A stretch of 64,000 bases of DNA from Candidatus Rhabdochlamydia oedothoracis (GCF_019453995.1 NZ_CP075587.1:1612001-1676000), one strand, 5' to 3'. Positions 33,377-43,369 are shown, counted from the first letter of the stretch. The notes: a model not told the origin generated them from the sequence alone. Made by a program: numbers and translations.

Positions 33377-35083
33377 ATGAGCTTTATCAATTCAAGTATA
33401 GCAATCAATGGATCTCTAACTCCATTTAATATAGGGAATAATACTAGTATACTTCCTTTAAATCTCACACAAGCACAAGATTACTTGTCTAATAATAGTC
33501 TAATAAATTCTATATTGCCATTTTCAAATGAATCTCCAATGAATGTAAAGAATGCTGCCAATATATTTTCTTCAAATCGAACAATAGATAGAGTGACTAA
33601 GGTGAAAATTGGAAATGGGTTTACAGATCCAAAGTATGGAAATATTCCACGGTCAAAGCGTATTCATGCAAGACATAGAAGATCTATTGATATACCATTT
33701 GATGATCTAATCCCTGAAAGAAATGCTTGTGAAAATTCCTTAGTTACTTGTAAAGAAGAAAAACTTAACATAACATCAACTATGGAGGAAGAGATTAACC
33801 GTTTGACTCATCAATATATAAATAATTTGAAAGATGAGAGATCTAGATGTAGAGAGATAAAATTAAGTAAAGACCAAGAATATAATAATCTCATTAATCA
33901 TTACAATGATTTAAGAAAAAGAGTTTCAGTATTAAGAACTACAAAGGATAATTGCATAGAAGAAAATCAGTTATGTAATAAGTCTTTAAAAGAAAAAGAA
34001 AGCAAGATTGCTCAATTAGAAGAGCGTTGGAGTAGATTAAATCAATTTTCAAATGAATCTCCAATGAATGTAAGGAATGCTACCAATATATTTTCTTCAA
34101 ATCGAACAATAGCTAGAGTGCATGAGGTACAAATTAGAATTGCGCTTAGAGATCCAAAGTATAGAAATATTCCACGGTCAAAGCGTACTCATGCAAGACA
34201 TACAAGATCTAATGCTTGTGAAAATTCCTTAGTTACTTGTAAAGAAGAAAAACTTAACATAACATCAATTAAAGAGGAAGAGATTAACCGTTTGACTCAT
34301 CAATATAGAAATAATTTGAAAGATGAGAGATCTAGATGTACAGAGATAAAATTAAGTAAAGACCAAGAATATAATGATCTCATTAATCATTACAATGATT
34401 TAAGAAAAAGAGTTTCAGTATTAAGAACTACAAAGGATAATTGCATAGAAGAAAATCAGTTATGTAATAAGTCTTTAAAAGAAAAAGAAAGCAAGATTGC
34501 TCAATTAGAAGAGCATTGGAGTAGATTAAATCCATATTGGAAAAGTTCAAAAAAATCAACTACAAAACTTGAACTAACTCAATCACCAACTGCTCCAGAA
34601 ACAACAGTTAAACAAACAAAACTAACAGCCGCTATTTCAACAACAATACCTGAACCAACTACAACAATAGAACCAATAACACTTGAACTCACTCAATCAA
34701 CAACTGCTCCAGAAACAACAGTTAAACAAACAAAACTAACAGCCGCTATTTCAACAACAATACCTGAACCAACTACAACAATAGAACCAATAACACTTGA
34801 ACTCACTCAATCAACAACTGCTCCAGAAACAACAATTAAACAAACAAAATTAAAAGCTGGTACTTCAACAACAATACCTGAACCAAACACAACAACAGAA
34901 CCTAAAATAACTCAATTAACAAATATTCAACGATGGATTGCATTAATAGGATCAGGTCTATTTGCAACTGGAAGTTTATTAGCTGGTATTTTCATGTTTA
35001 ATAAAAAAAGAAGATACAAGCGTAGTTTACATCTCGCTAATAACTTAAAAACTTCACAGAGACAAGGCCATACTCAAGTATAA
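33377..35083 (+). CDS. Coiled-coil, Thr/Pro-stalk, single-span membrane protein (unknown)
   Basis: A 568-aa protein I do not recognise. Order: an Asn/Ser-rich start (1-48); a 160-175-residue unit present twice (about 49-223 and 224-385); a Thr/Pro/Glu-rich stalk of three 38-residue units (about 398-511; LELTQSTTAPETT, STTIPEPTTTIEP); one membrane span (about 520-541, WIALIGSGLFATGSLLAGIF); and a basic tail (NKKRRYKRS). Each unit holds NIPRSKR-x-HARH-x-RS, NACENSLVTCKEEKLNIT and a coiled coil (HYNDLRKRVSVLRTTKDNCI) with regularly spaced Cys. Unit 2 lacks IDIPFDDLIPER. No N-terminal signal peptide is visible. The overall plan (stalk, span, short basic tail, RSKR/RHRR sites, about 15 N-x-S/T sites) is that of eukaryotic or viral surface proteins. 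A TTAGGA site precedes the ATG. IS debris surrounds it. Confidence 0.7.
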   Translation: MSFINSSIAINGSLTPFNIGNNTSILPLNLTQAQDYLSNNSLINSILPFSNESPMNVKNAANIFSSNRTIDRVTKVKIGNGFTDPKYGNIPRSKRIHARHRRSIDIPFDDLIPERNACENSLVTCKEEKLNITSTMEEEINRLTHQYINNLKDERSRCREIKLSKDQEYNNLINHYNDLRKRVSVLRTTKDNCIEENQLCNKSLKEKESKIAQLEERWSRLNQFSNESPMNVRNATNIFSSNRTIARVHEVQIRIALRDPKYRNIPRSKRTHARHTRSNACENSLVTCKEEKLNITSIKEEEINRLTHQYRNNLKDERSRCTEIKLSKDQEYNDLINHYNDLRKRVSVLRTTKDNCIEENQLCNKSLKEKESKIAQLEEHWSRLNPYWKSSKKSTTKLELTQSPTAPETTVKQTKLTAAISTTIPEPTTTIEPITLELTQSTTAPETTVKQTKLTAAISTTIPEPTTTIEPITLELTQSTTAPETTIKQTKLKAGTSTTIPEPNTTTEPKITQLTNIQRWIALIGSGLFATGSLLAGIFMFNKKRRYKRSLHLANNLKTSQRQGHTQV

Positions 35084-35094
35084 TTTGTAATATA

Positions 35095-35112
35095 GTGGTT
35101 CCGATTCAATCG
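35095..35112 (+). mobile_element. Solo IS630 terminal repeat
   Basis: GTGGTTCCGATTCAATCG preceded by TA, identical to the left end of IS630 copy 1. No transposase follows. It lies 11 bases after the 568-aa gene and before the IS481 remnant. Confidence 0.75.
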
Positions 35113-35169
35113 TATTGTAATAGACAAGACTTAAATTGACACTTAGTGGTAAATAGCAAAGAAAAACAG

Positions 35170-35206
35170 CTTTTACAACTAAGGCATGATGCCTTAGTTG
35201 TAAAAG
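35170..35206. repeat. 18-bp perfect hairpin upstream of the IS481-type transposase
   Basis: CTTTTACAACTAAGGCAT and its exact complement are separated by one base. No T-run follows, so it is not a classical terminator. It starts 57 bases before the transposase ATG and could be the subterminal structure of that element, or a block to outside transcription. Confidence 0.7.
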
Positions 35207-35226
35207 CAGAACCAAAGTGGTAATTT

Positions 35227-36195
35227 ATGAATATAGCAATAGAGAGAAAAGTGATAAAAAATAAACTAGGCCTTTTAAAATTAGCAAAAACGCTAGGAAA
35301 TGTATCTCAAGCATGTAAGCACATGGGATATTCAAGAGAAAGCTTTTATACATACAAAGAGCTTTATGAAAAAGGCGGAGAAGCCGCATTACAAGAAATC
35401 TCTAGAAGGAAACCCTGCCCTAAAAATAGAGTGGAAGAAAAAATAGAAACTAGCGTAGTTGCATTTGCTATAGAAAAACCTGCATATGGACAGCTCCGAG
35501 TTTCCAATGAGATGAAAAAGAAGGGAATTCTTGTTTCTCCTGGAGGGGTCAGATCGATATGGCTAAGGCATGATCTAGAAACATTTAAGAAGAGACTAAA
35601 GGCGTTAGAAGCAAAAGCAGCTCAAGATCACTTGATCTTTACAGAAGATCAATTAAGAGCGCTTGAAAAAGCTAAAGAAGAAAAAGAAGCTCATCGAGAG
35701 ATAGAAACATAACATCCAGGCTATCTTGTTGCACAAGATACTTATTATGTAGGCACTATTAAAGGTGTGGGAAGGATCTATCAGCAAACAGTGATTGATA
35801 CCTATAGTAAAGTTGCTTTTGCTAAGTTGTATGACAGAAAAAATGCACTAGTAGCAGCAGAAGTATTAAATGATAAAACAATACCCTGGTTTGAAGAACA
35901 AGAGTTAAGAGTGTTAAGAATACTTACCGACAGAGGTACAGAGTGCTGTGGGAGTCGGGAATACCATGAATATGAGCTCTATCTTACAATAGAAGATATT
36001 GAAGATACTCGAACAAAGGCAAGACATCCTCAAACCAACGGAATCTGTGAGAGGTTTCATCAGACGATTCAAAATGAATTTTCTGCATCAGCATTTAGGC
36101 AAAAAGTTTATCATAGTCTAGAAGAACTACAAATGGATGTGGACAAATGGGTAAAAGAGTACAATGAAGAGCGAGTCCATTCTGGTAAATATTAG
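35227..36195 (+). pseudogene. IS481-family transposase, nonsense-interrupted and truncated
   Basis: The first part codes MNIAIERKVIKNKLGLLKLA, with the HTH NVSQACKHMGYSRESFYTYK and PAYGQLRVSNEMKKKGILVS. A single in-frame TAA (35710-35712) follows EAHREIET. The same frame then goes on through HPGYLVAQDTYYVGTIKGVG (first catalytic Asp), LRILTDRGTECCG (second) and HPQTNGICERFHQTIQNEF (Glu). The end is cut by IS110 copy 2 after ERVHSGKY. One stop codon plus truncation means a young pseudogene. Confidence 0.9.
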
Positions 36196-36323
36196 ACATG
36201 CCATAATTGCACACAAAGAAGGGGTTGCTCCTTAAACGGAGTAGTATAAACTCTCCAATATAAACGAGATTTTTTCAAATCTCAAAACCGCTCATTAAAG
36301 AGCAAAAAAATGAGGAGCAACCC
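36196..36323 (+). ncRNA. Candidate IS110 bridge RNA / structured leader, copy 2
   Basis: Same length and fold as the leader of copy 1, with the outer stem GGGTTGCTCCT/AGGAGCAACCC ending at the recombinase ATG. It differs from copy 1 in the first loop: AGTAGTATAAACTCTCC here against AGTAGGTTAAACTCTCC there. Loop differences between copies are of interest because bridge-RNA loops specify the DNA site. The element starts exactly at the truncated end of the IS481 gene. Confidence 0.55.
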
Positions 36324-37388
36324 ATGAAGCATTATATTGGATTAGATGTATCAATGAAAAGAACTTTTATCTGTGTATTAAATGAACAAGGTAAGATTAT
36401 CCATGAAGGTTCAGAAAAAACAGATCCTGATTTACTAGCAGATTATTTTTCCAAAAGAGATTTTCCAGAAATCGTTGTTGGCTTTGAAAGTGGATGTTTA
36501 TCTCATTACCTAGTCACAGGATTTAGAAAAAGAGCTATAGATCCCCTATGTATGGATGCAAGGAAGCTGAGTACGATTCTTGCTTTGAAAATAAATAAGA
36601 CAGACAAAAATGATGCACGAGGAATCGCAGAAGCCCTTCGATCAGGTATGCATACACGAGTACACTGTAAGCCTCAAGATTCAGTAGAAAAAAGCATTTT
36701 GTTAGTTTCCAGAAGAGCGCTAATTAAACAGCAAACGCAGTTAAAAAATACTGTAAGGGGCTTGCTTAAAAGTTACGGAATACGATTGGGATCTGTGGGA
36801 TCCAAAAGATTTTCGTCTGTGGTTGTAAAGCAGATAGAAAAACAGGAAAAAAGTATTGTTCTGAGCATAACCTCTCTATTAAATACCTTTGATAAGATAG
36901 TTGAGGAAGTAGAAAAACTGGATAAAGAAATGCTTAAGCTGGTCAGTCAAGATAAAGAAGTACAACGGCTTATGACAATCCCTGGCGTAGGACCTGTAAC
37001 AGCATTAACCTATAAAACAGAAATTTTTGATCCCACTCGTTTTAACGATTCTAAATCAGTAGGAGCCTATCTTGGTATGACTCCTAAACAGGATGCCTCC
37101 GGAGAGGTGCAAAGACAGGGAAGAATTTCAAAATGTGGATCCAGTGAACTTAGATCTCTATTAGTTGAAGCCGGAATAGTAATGCTGACGCGAAGTAAGA
37201 AATGGAGCAAGCTAAAAGCTTGGGGATTAAAAATCATGAGAAAAAAAGGAATGAAGAAAGCCGCCTTAGCAGTAGGTAGAAAGTTATCCGTAATTATGCA
37301 TAAGATAACGCTCTACAACCCATCTTTTGGGAATAACTGTAAAAGTATGAAGTGTATTTCTTTTGGCTATTTCTACTATACATCCTAA
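36324..37388 (+). CDS. IS110-family recombinase, copy 2 (3'-truncated)
   Basis: Residues 1 to about 327 are nearly identical to copy 1, with DEDD motifs and the C-terminal GAYLGMTPKQDASGEVQRQG (Asp for Tyr next to the active Ser region). After IMHKI the frame leaves the element and reads 27 unrelated residues of an inverted IS5-type sequence before a stop. About 15 native residues are therefore missing. Activity is uncertain. Confidence 0.88.
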   Translation: MKHYIGLDVSMKRTFICVLNEQGKIIHEGSEKTDPDLLADYFSKRDFPEIVVGFESGCLSHYLVTGFRKRAIDPLCMDARKLSTILALKINKTDKNDARGIAEALRSGMHTRVHCKPQDSVEKSILLVSRRALIKQQTQLKNTVRGLLKSYGIRLGSVGSKRFSSVVVKQIEKQEKSIVLSITSLLNTFDKIVEEVEKLDKEMLKLVSQDKEVQRLMTIPGVGPVTALTYKTEIFDPTRFNDSKSVGAYLGMTPKQDASGEVQRQGRISKCGSSELRSLLVEAGIVMLTRSKKWSKLKAWGLKIMRKKGMKKAALAVGRKLSVIMHKITLYNPSFGNNCKSMKCISFGYFYYTS

Positions 37389-38049
37389 TATCTCCTGCAC
37401 ACTCTTTGCAAATTTTTCTCCAGAATATCCTCCATCTGCTAAAACATTTTTTACACCGAACAAATGATTTTTATGTAGTGAAAATGCTTCTATACACCCA
37501 TTTCTGTCAGTGATATTAGCGGTGGTAATGTGAATCGCATGAGGAAGCCCTTGGGTATCGACTGCTATATGTCTTTTTATTCCTGATATTTTTTTCCCTG
37601 CATCATATCCTTTCTTCTCCGCTGTATCAGTATTTTTAACACTTTGAGCATCAATAATTACAAAGCTTGTTTTCTCTTTCCGACCACTGCTTTTTCTGAC
37701 CTCGCCAACCCATTTTTTTTAAAACTATTTCAAGAATACTCTTAGAATTTTTATCATCTTTTTTATTCCAAAGAGGGAAATAATAATAACATCATTCCCA
37801 TTTAGGATATTCTATGGGTAACATACGCCACTGGCAACCACTTTTTAAAATGTACAAAATTCCACAAAAAATATCATATAGATCAACTCTTCGTGGACGT
37901 GTTTTTTTGCGTGTAGACTCAAGTATTAGATGGATTTTGCTAAATTGTTTACGAGAAATATCGCTTGGATAAGAGCGGGTCATAACTACCTCCAACGGTT
38001 TTATGAAAACTATCATTATGCCTTAATGAGAAGATTTTAAACAGGCTCT
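37305..38049 (-). mobile_element. IS5-family element, 3'-truncated and decayed
   Basis: Minus-strand coding starts at 37983 or earlier (MTRSYPSDISRKQFSKIHLI then DIFCGILYILKSGCQWRMLP; DUF4096-type). It continues through frame breaks as GKKISGIKRHIAVDTQGLPH and LADGGYSGEKFAKSVQEIL, ending where IS110 copy 2 begins (PKRWVVER). The surviving end carries TAATGAGAAGATTTTAAACA-GGCTC. The same end, in head-to-head form, makes the palindrome near 61.8 kb. Confidence 0.8.
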
Positions 38050-38131
38050 TAATTCTTCATAAGCTCTCCGAGCCGATATTTTGCTTGCAAAATAAAAGGC
38101 GTTTTTTAACATATTGGACAGCAAAGTTTAA
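38046..38131. repeat. 86-bp dispersed repeat, copy B (inverted)
   Basis: Inverted partner of 31843-31928. It lies between the truncated IS5 element and a fragment of IS110 leader. Confidence 0.75.
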
Positions 38132-38167
38132 GGAGTAACTCCTTCTTTGTGTGCAATTATGGCATGT
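38130..38167 (-). mobile_element. Orphan IS110 left-end fragment
   Basis: The complement reads ACATGCCATAATTGCACACA then AAGAAGGAGTTACTCCTT, matching the first 27 bases of both IS110 copies and then diverging. It interrupts an IS3-type OrfA on its right, so it marks the edge of a former IS110 insertion. Confidence 0.65.
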
Positions 38168-38211
38168 CTATTTAACTTAAATTCTCGATCATATTTTTTT
38201 TGATTGCTCAT
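38168..38211 (-). pseudogene. IS3-type OrfA start, truncated after 13 codons
   Basis: The minus strand reads MSNQKKYDREFKLN after a GAGG site, the standard opening of IS3-family OrfA, and then meets the orphan IS110 end. The 38212-38399 stretch up to nfo is AT-rich upstream sequence with no further gene. Confidence 0.6.
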
Positions 38212-38399
38212 AAGAACCTCTTTAATAAATTTGTTTTAATTTATTCGGGTTTTTCATGTCTAATTTATTGTAGCAAGATCATTCTAGGAATGTAGGATAT
38301 AAGATTTAAAACTTGCTTGGGATCTATGAAGACCTTCTAGACATTTAAGCCTCTTATAAACTAGGATAGACCATATTTTAATCTAATCGGACATCTTAA

Positions 38400-39266
38400 A
38401 TGCCTAAAGTTCCCAGCTCTGAGTTATTAATCGGCGCTCATACCTCAGCTCAAGGTGGAGCTCAAAATGCTATTTGGATGGGACAGGAAATCGGTGCTAA
38501 TACCGTACAATTTTTTACCAGCAATCAAAAACGCTGGTCTGGTAAAGAGATTACCCAAGAACAAGCAGAGCTTTTTCAAGAGGCCGTAAGGGTAACTGGA
38601 CTTTGCCAGTTGATGAGTCACGATAGTTACTTGATTAATTTAGGCTCTTCTAATCCATCTGTTTTACATAAAAGCCAGAAGGCTTTTGAAAAAGAATTAA
38701 TCCGCTGTCAAAAACTGGGGATTTCTTTTTTAAACTTTCATCCTGGTGCTGCTGTAGGAGCAACAGAAGAGCAATGTCTAAACAATATTGTAGATAGCTT
38801 AGAACAATTCGAGGAGCTTATCTCCCATGGAGCTACTCGTCTTTTACTTGAGACAACCGCAGGCCAAGGAACTACGGTAGGATACTGCTTTGAACATTTA
38901 GCCTACCTAATTGAAAAACTCTATAGGAAAATCCCTGTCGGTATATGCATAGATACCTGTCATATCTTTGCAGCGGGTTATGATATCCGCACAGAAGCTG
39001 GTTGGGAGAAGACATTAAAAGACTTTGAAAGAATTGTCGGAATGAAGCACCTATACGCTTTTCATCTCAATGACTCGCTAAAACCTTTAGGATCTCTTCG
39101 AGATAGACATGCTCCTTTGGGTAAAGGGGAAATTGGTATGGAGTGTTTCAAAGTGCTGATGAAAAACCCTAAAACTCGCCGTCTTCCTAAATATTTAGAA
39201 ACCCCCGATGGCCCCCCTCTTTGGAAAAAAGAGATCGCCATGTTAAGAGAGTTTGCAGACTTATGA
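38400..39266 (+). CDS. nfo: Endonuclease IV (AP endonuclease Nfo)
   Basis: A 288-aa TIM-barrel apurinic/apyrimidinic endonuclease for base-excision repair. The zinc-ligand motifs are all present: [73 protein letters not shown] and YLETPDGPP. Length is normal. It overlaps asnS by four bases (ATGA), so the two are co-translated. Confidence 0.96.
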   Translation: MPKVPSSELLIGAHTSAQGGAQNAIWMGQEIGANTVQFFTSNQKRWSGKEITQEQAELFQEAVRVTGLCQLMSHDSYLINLGSSNPSVLHKSQKAFEKELIRCQKLGISFLNFHPGAAVGATEEQCLNNIVDSLEQFEELISHGATRLLLETTAGQGTTVGYCFEHLAYLIEKLYRKIPVGICIDTCHIFAAGYDIRTEAGWEKTLKDFERIVGMKHLYAFHLNDSLKPLGSLRDRHAPLGKGEIGMECFKVLMKNPKTRRLPKYLETPDGPPLWKKEIAMLREFADL

Positions 39267-40648
39267 AACATAATAAAATTCGATCGATTCAATCCTCTCA
39301 AATAGGAAATGTGATTACCGTATGTGGGTGGATTCGCACAATTAGAGCACAAAAAAGCTTTAGCTTCATTGAAATAAATGATGGCTCTACGCTTTCTTCT
39401 CTGCAAATTGTGGCAGATGTTTCACTCCCCCTTTATGAGGATCTCTTAAAAAAGCTTTCTACAGGAGCTTCTATTTCAGTAACAGGCGAATTAGTAGAGA
39501 GTTTAGGGAAAGGACAACGCTGGGAATTAAAAGCTCATGCCATGCACCTTTTTGGTACTTGTCCTGAAGATTACCCTCTGCAAAAAAAACGACACTCCTT
39601 TGAATTTTTACGCTCTCTTGCTCATTTACGTCCACGTACAAATACACAAGGAGCCATTGCCAGAATACGTAATGCTCTCTCTATTGCAACCCATCTATTT
39701 TTTCAACAAAGAGGGTTTTTATATCTACACACACCCATCATCACCGCCTCTGATTGCGAAGGAGCGGGTAAACAATTTCTAGTCACCACACTAGATATCA
39801 ATAAACCACCAAGGCACTCTGATGGTAATGTGAATTTTACAGAGGATTTTTTTCATAAACCCGCTTATCTTACTGTCTCAGGACAACTGAATGCAGAAAC
39901 ATTTGCCTGCGCTTTTTCTGATGTGTACACGTTTGGACCTACATTTCGTGCAGAGAATTCTAACACCTCTCGCCATTTAGCTGAGTTCTGGATGATTGAA
40001 CCGGAAATGGCTTTTGCTGACCTCGATGATAATCGTGAATGCGCAGAAGCTTATTTGCGGTTTCTCCTTCGATATGTTTTAGATAACTGCCAAGAGGACT
40101 TAGCCTTTTTTGAGAGGTTTATAGAAAAAGGATTATTGAATCGTCTGCAACAGGTAGCTGAAACAGAATTTGCTCACCTAACCTACACCCAAGCTATTGC
40201 TATTTTACAAAAATCAGAACAAAGCTTTGCATTTCCTGTAGAGTGGGGTATTGATCTACAATCAGAGCATGAGCGCTATTTAGCAGAAACATACTGTAAA
40301 AAGCCCCTGGTCTTAACCGATTATCCGGAGAAAATCAAAGCTTTTTATATGCGGGAAAATTCTGATGGGAAAACAGTAGCTGCTATGGACGTCTTAGTGC
40401 CAAAAATTGGAGAAATCATGGGAGGAGCTCAAAGAGAAGAGCGTCTAGATGTGCTAGAGAAAAAACTACGCTTATTTGGTTTACATCCAGAAGATTATTG
40501 GTGGTATATGCAACTACGTAGCTATGGAACTGTTCCACACGCAGGCTTTGGTTTAGGGTTTGAGCGTCTGGTATTGTTTGTCACCGGAATGGAGAACATC
40601 CGCGATGTGATTCCTTTTCCTAGATTTCCTGGTCATGCAGAGTTTTAA
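39263..40648 (+). CDS. asnS: Asparaginyl-tRNA synthetase
   Basis: A 461-aa class IIb synthetase. I use the ATG overlapping the nfo stop ([20 protein letters not shown]); a longer in-frame start lies inside nfo. An N-terminal OB-fold anticodon domain ([20 protein letters not shown]) is followed by the catalytic core. The core has the AsnRS-type insert [20 protein letters not shown], motif 2 [20 protein letters not shown] and motif 3 [20 protein letters not shown]. Chlamydiaceae make Asn-tRNA through GatCAB and lack this enzyme, so it supports placement among environmental chlamydiae. It converges on the next gene with a four-base overlap. Confidence 0.95.
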   Translation: MKHNKIRSIQSSQIGNVITVCGWIRTIRAQKSFSFIEINDGSTLSSLQIVADVSLPLYEDLLKKLSTGASISVTGELVESLGKGQRWELKAHAMHLFGTCPEDYPLQKKRHSFEFLRSLAHLRPRTNTQGAIARIRNALSIATHLFFQQRGFLYLHTPIITASDCEGAGKQFLVTTLDINKPPRHSDGNVNFTEDFFHKPAYLTVSGQLNAETFACAFSDVYTFGPTFRAENSNTSRHLAEFWMIEPEMAFADLDDNRECAEAYLRFLLRYVLDNCQEDLAFFERFIEKGLLNRLQQVAETEFAHLTYTQAIAILQKSEQSFAFPVEWGIDLQSEHERYLAETYCKKPLVLTDYPEKIKAFYMRENSDGKTVAAMDVLVPKIGEIMGGAQREERLDVLEKKLRLFGLHPEDYWWYMQLRSYGTVPHAGFGLGFERLVLFVTGMENIRDVIPFPRFPGHAEF

Positions 40649-41781
40649 AGACCTATGTGGTAGCGCTTGGTCTGAGCCGTAACTGCAGCCCCAAGCCCAA
40701 ATACCATTGCAGCTAAGGAAAAGATCTTACCTACTCCTGGAATAGAACTTATGATCAAATAGGCAATTAAACCCACGACAAAAGCAGCTAATCGATGTAT
40801 TGTCCATTTGATTTTACTAGATAGCCAATCCGATCCCCAGAAAATAAAGTATACTTTAGCCGTATAAAATCCTACGATGTTTAAAGCAATCAGAGTTAGA
40901 GCAAATGGCACCCCTAAAACAGTCATTAATAGCAATAAACAACAAAGCGGCAAAACAATCAAGGTAATCAGTCCTGTGCTTAAAGAACGCCACGGCTGCC
41001 CTCTTAAAGAGAGAAGAGCCGACTGCAAGTTCCTAGGAAAAAGCCTCAATAATAAGTAAGCAATCGCAAGGCTGTAGAGGAAATTCATGGAAAGAGTGAG
41101 TAGCTTAGAGCCCACTAATATCTTTTGGATCCATGTGCCTTTTACCAAATTGCGCACAAAAGAAGGATGTTGGGTAATAGTTCCTATTACATTAGCGCCC
41201 TGATCAATCCATGCATCTGAGTTGCTTCGATAGTCTACATCTCCGTTAATATGCGCCTGCGAAGTAAGTCTCATTAAACCTACAACCGCATGTAGGTCCT
41301 GTCCAATAGTTGAGGATACACGTAAATGAGAAGCTACAACGGTTACCTCTGACCCGATACGGGCTGCTAAATCGGCATTCCCAGCTGTTATTACAACATT
41401 TTTTCCAACAGATGATTGTTTAAGTAGCTGAACATTGCCTCCAACAGCTGTAATATTGTGTCCAATCTCTCCGCTTAATAAAACCTGGCCTGCTAATAAC
41501 CGTGCATTATTTGCCACTTTTCCTGAAATATCTACACTTCCCGCACAGCAAATGAGATCTCCATTTATCACCCCATCAACAACCACTTGCCCAGCAATTA
41601 GGTATACATCTCCATTGACTATTCCTGAAATCTCTACACTATCTCCTGAAGCAAAATAGTCTCCTTCATAGACTACATGAGATGGGATCATAATTATGCT
41701 ATGATCTTCTATTTCTTTGGGTTTCTTAGCAGAACAGAGGAAAACAGGAACCAATAATAAAAATAGAATTATACGACGCAT
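40645..41781 (-). CDS. Membrane protein with bactofilin-like beta-solenoid
   Basis: A 378-aa protein with a signal peptide ([18 protein letters not shown]). Residues about 35-200 form regular short beta repeats of the polymer-forming/bactofilin type ([40 protein letters not shown], and so on). Three or four C-terminal membrane spans follow (about 232-375, e.g. [20 protein letters not shown]). The beta-solenoid would sit in the periplasm. The function is unknown; an envelope-shape or scaffold role is plausible. It overlaps hemA by 13 bases on the same strand. Confidence 0.75.
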   Translation of the reverse strand: MRRIILFLLLVPVFLCSAKKPKEIEDHSIIMIPSHVVYEGDYFASGDSVEISGIVNGDVYLIAGQVVVDGVINGDLICCAGSVDISGKVANNARLLAGQVLLSGEIGHNITAVGGNVQLLKQSSVGKNVVITAGNADLAARIGSEVTVVASHLRVSSTIGQDLHAVVGLMRLTSQAHINGDVDYRSNSDAWIDQGANVIGTITQHPSFVRNLVKGTWIQKILVGSKLLTLSMNFLYSLAIAYLLLRLFPRNLQSALLSLRGQPWRSLSTGLITLIVLPLCCLLLLMTVLGVPFALTLIALNIVGFYTAKVYFIFWGSDWLSSKIKWTIHRLAAFVVGLIAYLIISSIPGVGKIFSLAAMVFGLGAAVTAQTKRYHIGL

Positions 41782-42752
41782 TCATAGCCTCTTTTGCTAC
41801 TTTGAAATACCGCTAAATAGCGCTGAACCGATTGAAATAACATAGTTTCTGCTTCTTGAATCTGAAGAACATTTTTTTGTTGCTTTGTTTTAATGATCGC
41901 ATTGATCTGCTCTATATTTAACAAGCTCACACTAAAATGACGAGAAAGAAATGGATCTACCGCTCTGGGCATGCTTAAATCTACGATTAAACGCGTCTTA
42001 GCGTCGACAAACTGATGAGCATGCAAGATAGGTTGATTTGTATAAGTTCCACAAACCACCATCGGAAATTGAGAACTTAATTCGATTTGGGAAAAATCCA
42101 GTAGCAAGACATCTTCTTTTTTACTCCATTCAAGAGCAGCTTGTCTATTGCGCGTACACAAAAACAACTGCTTCATACCTTTGGATTGAAAATAGCTAAT
42201 AATCTTACGGTTGATCTCTGAAAATCCAATGAACAAAATAGCAGATGTGTGTAGTTTAAAATACTTTGCTAATAAAAATAGTTCCTTATCAATCCCTATA
42301 TTTTTTTCTACAAAGAGAAATTGTGTGCGAATGGTTTTACCCAATCGTAAAGCTTTTTGAAATAGAAAATGCAAATCATGAGGCAATTTTTTTCTAGCTG
42401 CAAATTGATAGGCTTCTTTTACCTGTCGTTGGATTTCTGACTCTCCAAGAATAACGCTATCTAGCCCCGCTGTTACTCTTGCTAAATGCAAAAAACAATC
42501 CAAGCCAAAATATGCATAAAGTTTATGCTCTACGTTAAAAGAGAGCTCTGAGCGCAGAGCATTTAATAATAAACTATGCGCTTCTGCTAGGTCCTCTGCG
42601 CTGAAATAAATCTCCATGCGACTACAAGTAGCAAGCAAAACCCACCCGCTACCTTGTAAGAGTGCTTTGCTCACTCGATAAGCAGCTATAATTTGTTCTC
42701 GACAGCTAATCTCAGCAGATTTATGACTAATCCCTAACACTCCGACGTGCAT
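41769..42752 (-). CDS. hemA: Glutamyl-tRNA reductase
   Basis: A 327-aa enzyme reducing glutamyl-tRNA to glutamate-1-semialdehyde for haem synthesis. I start at MHVGVLGISHKSAEISCREQ, which fits the family opening; 14 extra residues upstream are possible but look non-native. The active-site Cys lies in VLLATCSRMEIYFSA. RVTAGLDSVILGESEIQRQV is the family signature. An NADPH-binding region (ILFIGFSEINRKIISYFQ) and a short dimerisation helix follow. It is shorter than most GluTRs (about 420) but similar to the chlamydial type (about 335). Confidence 0.92.
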   Translation of the reverse strand: MHVGVLGISHKSAEISCREQIIAAYRVSKALLQGSGWVLLATCSRMEIYFSAEDLAEAHSLLLNALRSELSFNVEHKLYAYFGLDCFLHLARVTAGLDSVILGESEIQRQVKEAYQFAARKKLPHDLHFLFQKALRLGKTIRTQFLFVEKNIGIDKELFLLAKYFKLHTSAILFIGFSEINRKIISYFQSKGMKQLFLCTRNRQAALEWSKKEDVLLLDFSQIELSSQFPMVVCGTYTNQPILHAHQFVDAKTRLIVDLSMPRAVDPFLSRHFSVSLLNIEQINAIIKTKQQKNVLQIQEAETMLFQSVQRYLAVFQSSKRGYECVV

Positions 42753-42810
42753 ACACAACCAACATATAAGGAAATGGTTGTTATACATTGACATCGAAAT
42801 TTAAAGCCAC

Positions 42811-43260
42811 TTATTCTGCTAAGCACCTAACAATCTCATCGTAACAATAACCACGTCTTAGACATTTTGTAATAAGTCGTTGTCTTTGCTTAGGGTTCAA
42901 AAGATGAGTTGGCTGATTTTTTTTCTGTAATAAACGTTTGAGGTCTTCAAATTGGCTTTTTTCTGTTTCTAGAATGATCTGTTGTAAAATAGAGCGGTTA
43001 ATTCCCACTTTGCAATACAGTTTATGCCAAATAGCTTTTGAACCAAATCCCCTAAGCCGTGCTCCTTCTACTAACTGCCTGATCAGTTTTTGGTCGTCTA
43101 AAAACCCTTGCTCAATACAAAGGTTTATTACTTTATCAATACCTTCTTGAGAAAACCGTTTATGGATAAGTTTCAAACGCAACTCTTCTACAAAAAAAGA
43201 GCGTCTAGCTAGATACAAAAACGCCTGTTTTTTTACATGATCTTCTTCCGAATAAGACAT
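42811..43260 (-). CDS. recX: RecX-type regulatory protein
   Basis: A 149-aa three-helix-repeat protein. It has ALYLLARRSF-type helices (KKQAFLYLARRSFFVEELRL), KVINLCIEQGFLDDQKLIRQ, and GSKAIWHKLYCKVGINRSIL, matching RecX modulators of RecA filaments. Length is typical. Transcribed with hemA (58-base gap). Confidence 0.85.
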   Translation of the reverse strand: MSYSEEDHVKKQAFLYLARRSFFVEELRLKLIHKRFSQEGIDKVINLCIEQGFLDDQKLIRQLVEGARLRGFGSKAIWHKLYCKVGINRSILQQIILETEKSQFEDLKRLLQKKNQPTHLLNPKQRQRLITKCLRRGYCYDEIVRCLAE

Positions 43261-43369
43261 TTATTTGCCTTTTAACATCCTATAGCCTATTCCCAGATAT
43301 ATATTTGACCGATCTAAAGCGTTTGTGATAGTGCCCAAAAAACGGAAAAAAGCAATTCTTTTTAATAGG

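Noticed and set aside
34568-34909. Regular 114-bp repeats as a CRISPR-like array
   Set aside because: They are in-frame protein repeats without unique spacers; no CRISPR array or cas gene was seen in the window.
33201-35094. The 568-aa gene as cargo of an IS630 composite transposon
   Set aside because: The two flanking terminal repeats both turn their outer ends toward the gene, and the right one has no transposase or second end, so the pair cannot define one mobile unit.
37305-37388. C-terminal 27 residues of IS110 copy 2 as a native domain
   Set aside because: They are read from an inverted IS5-type sequence across the truncation point and do not occur in copy 1.
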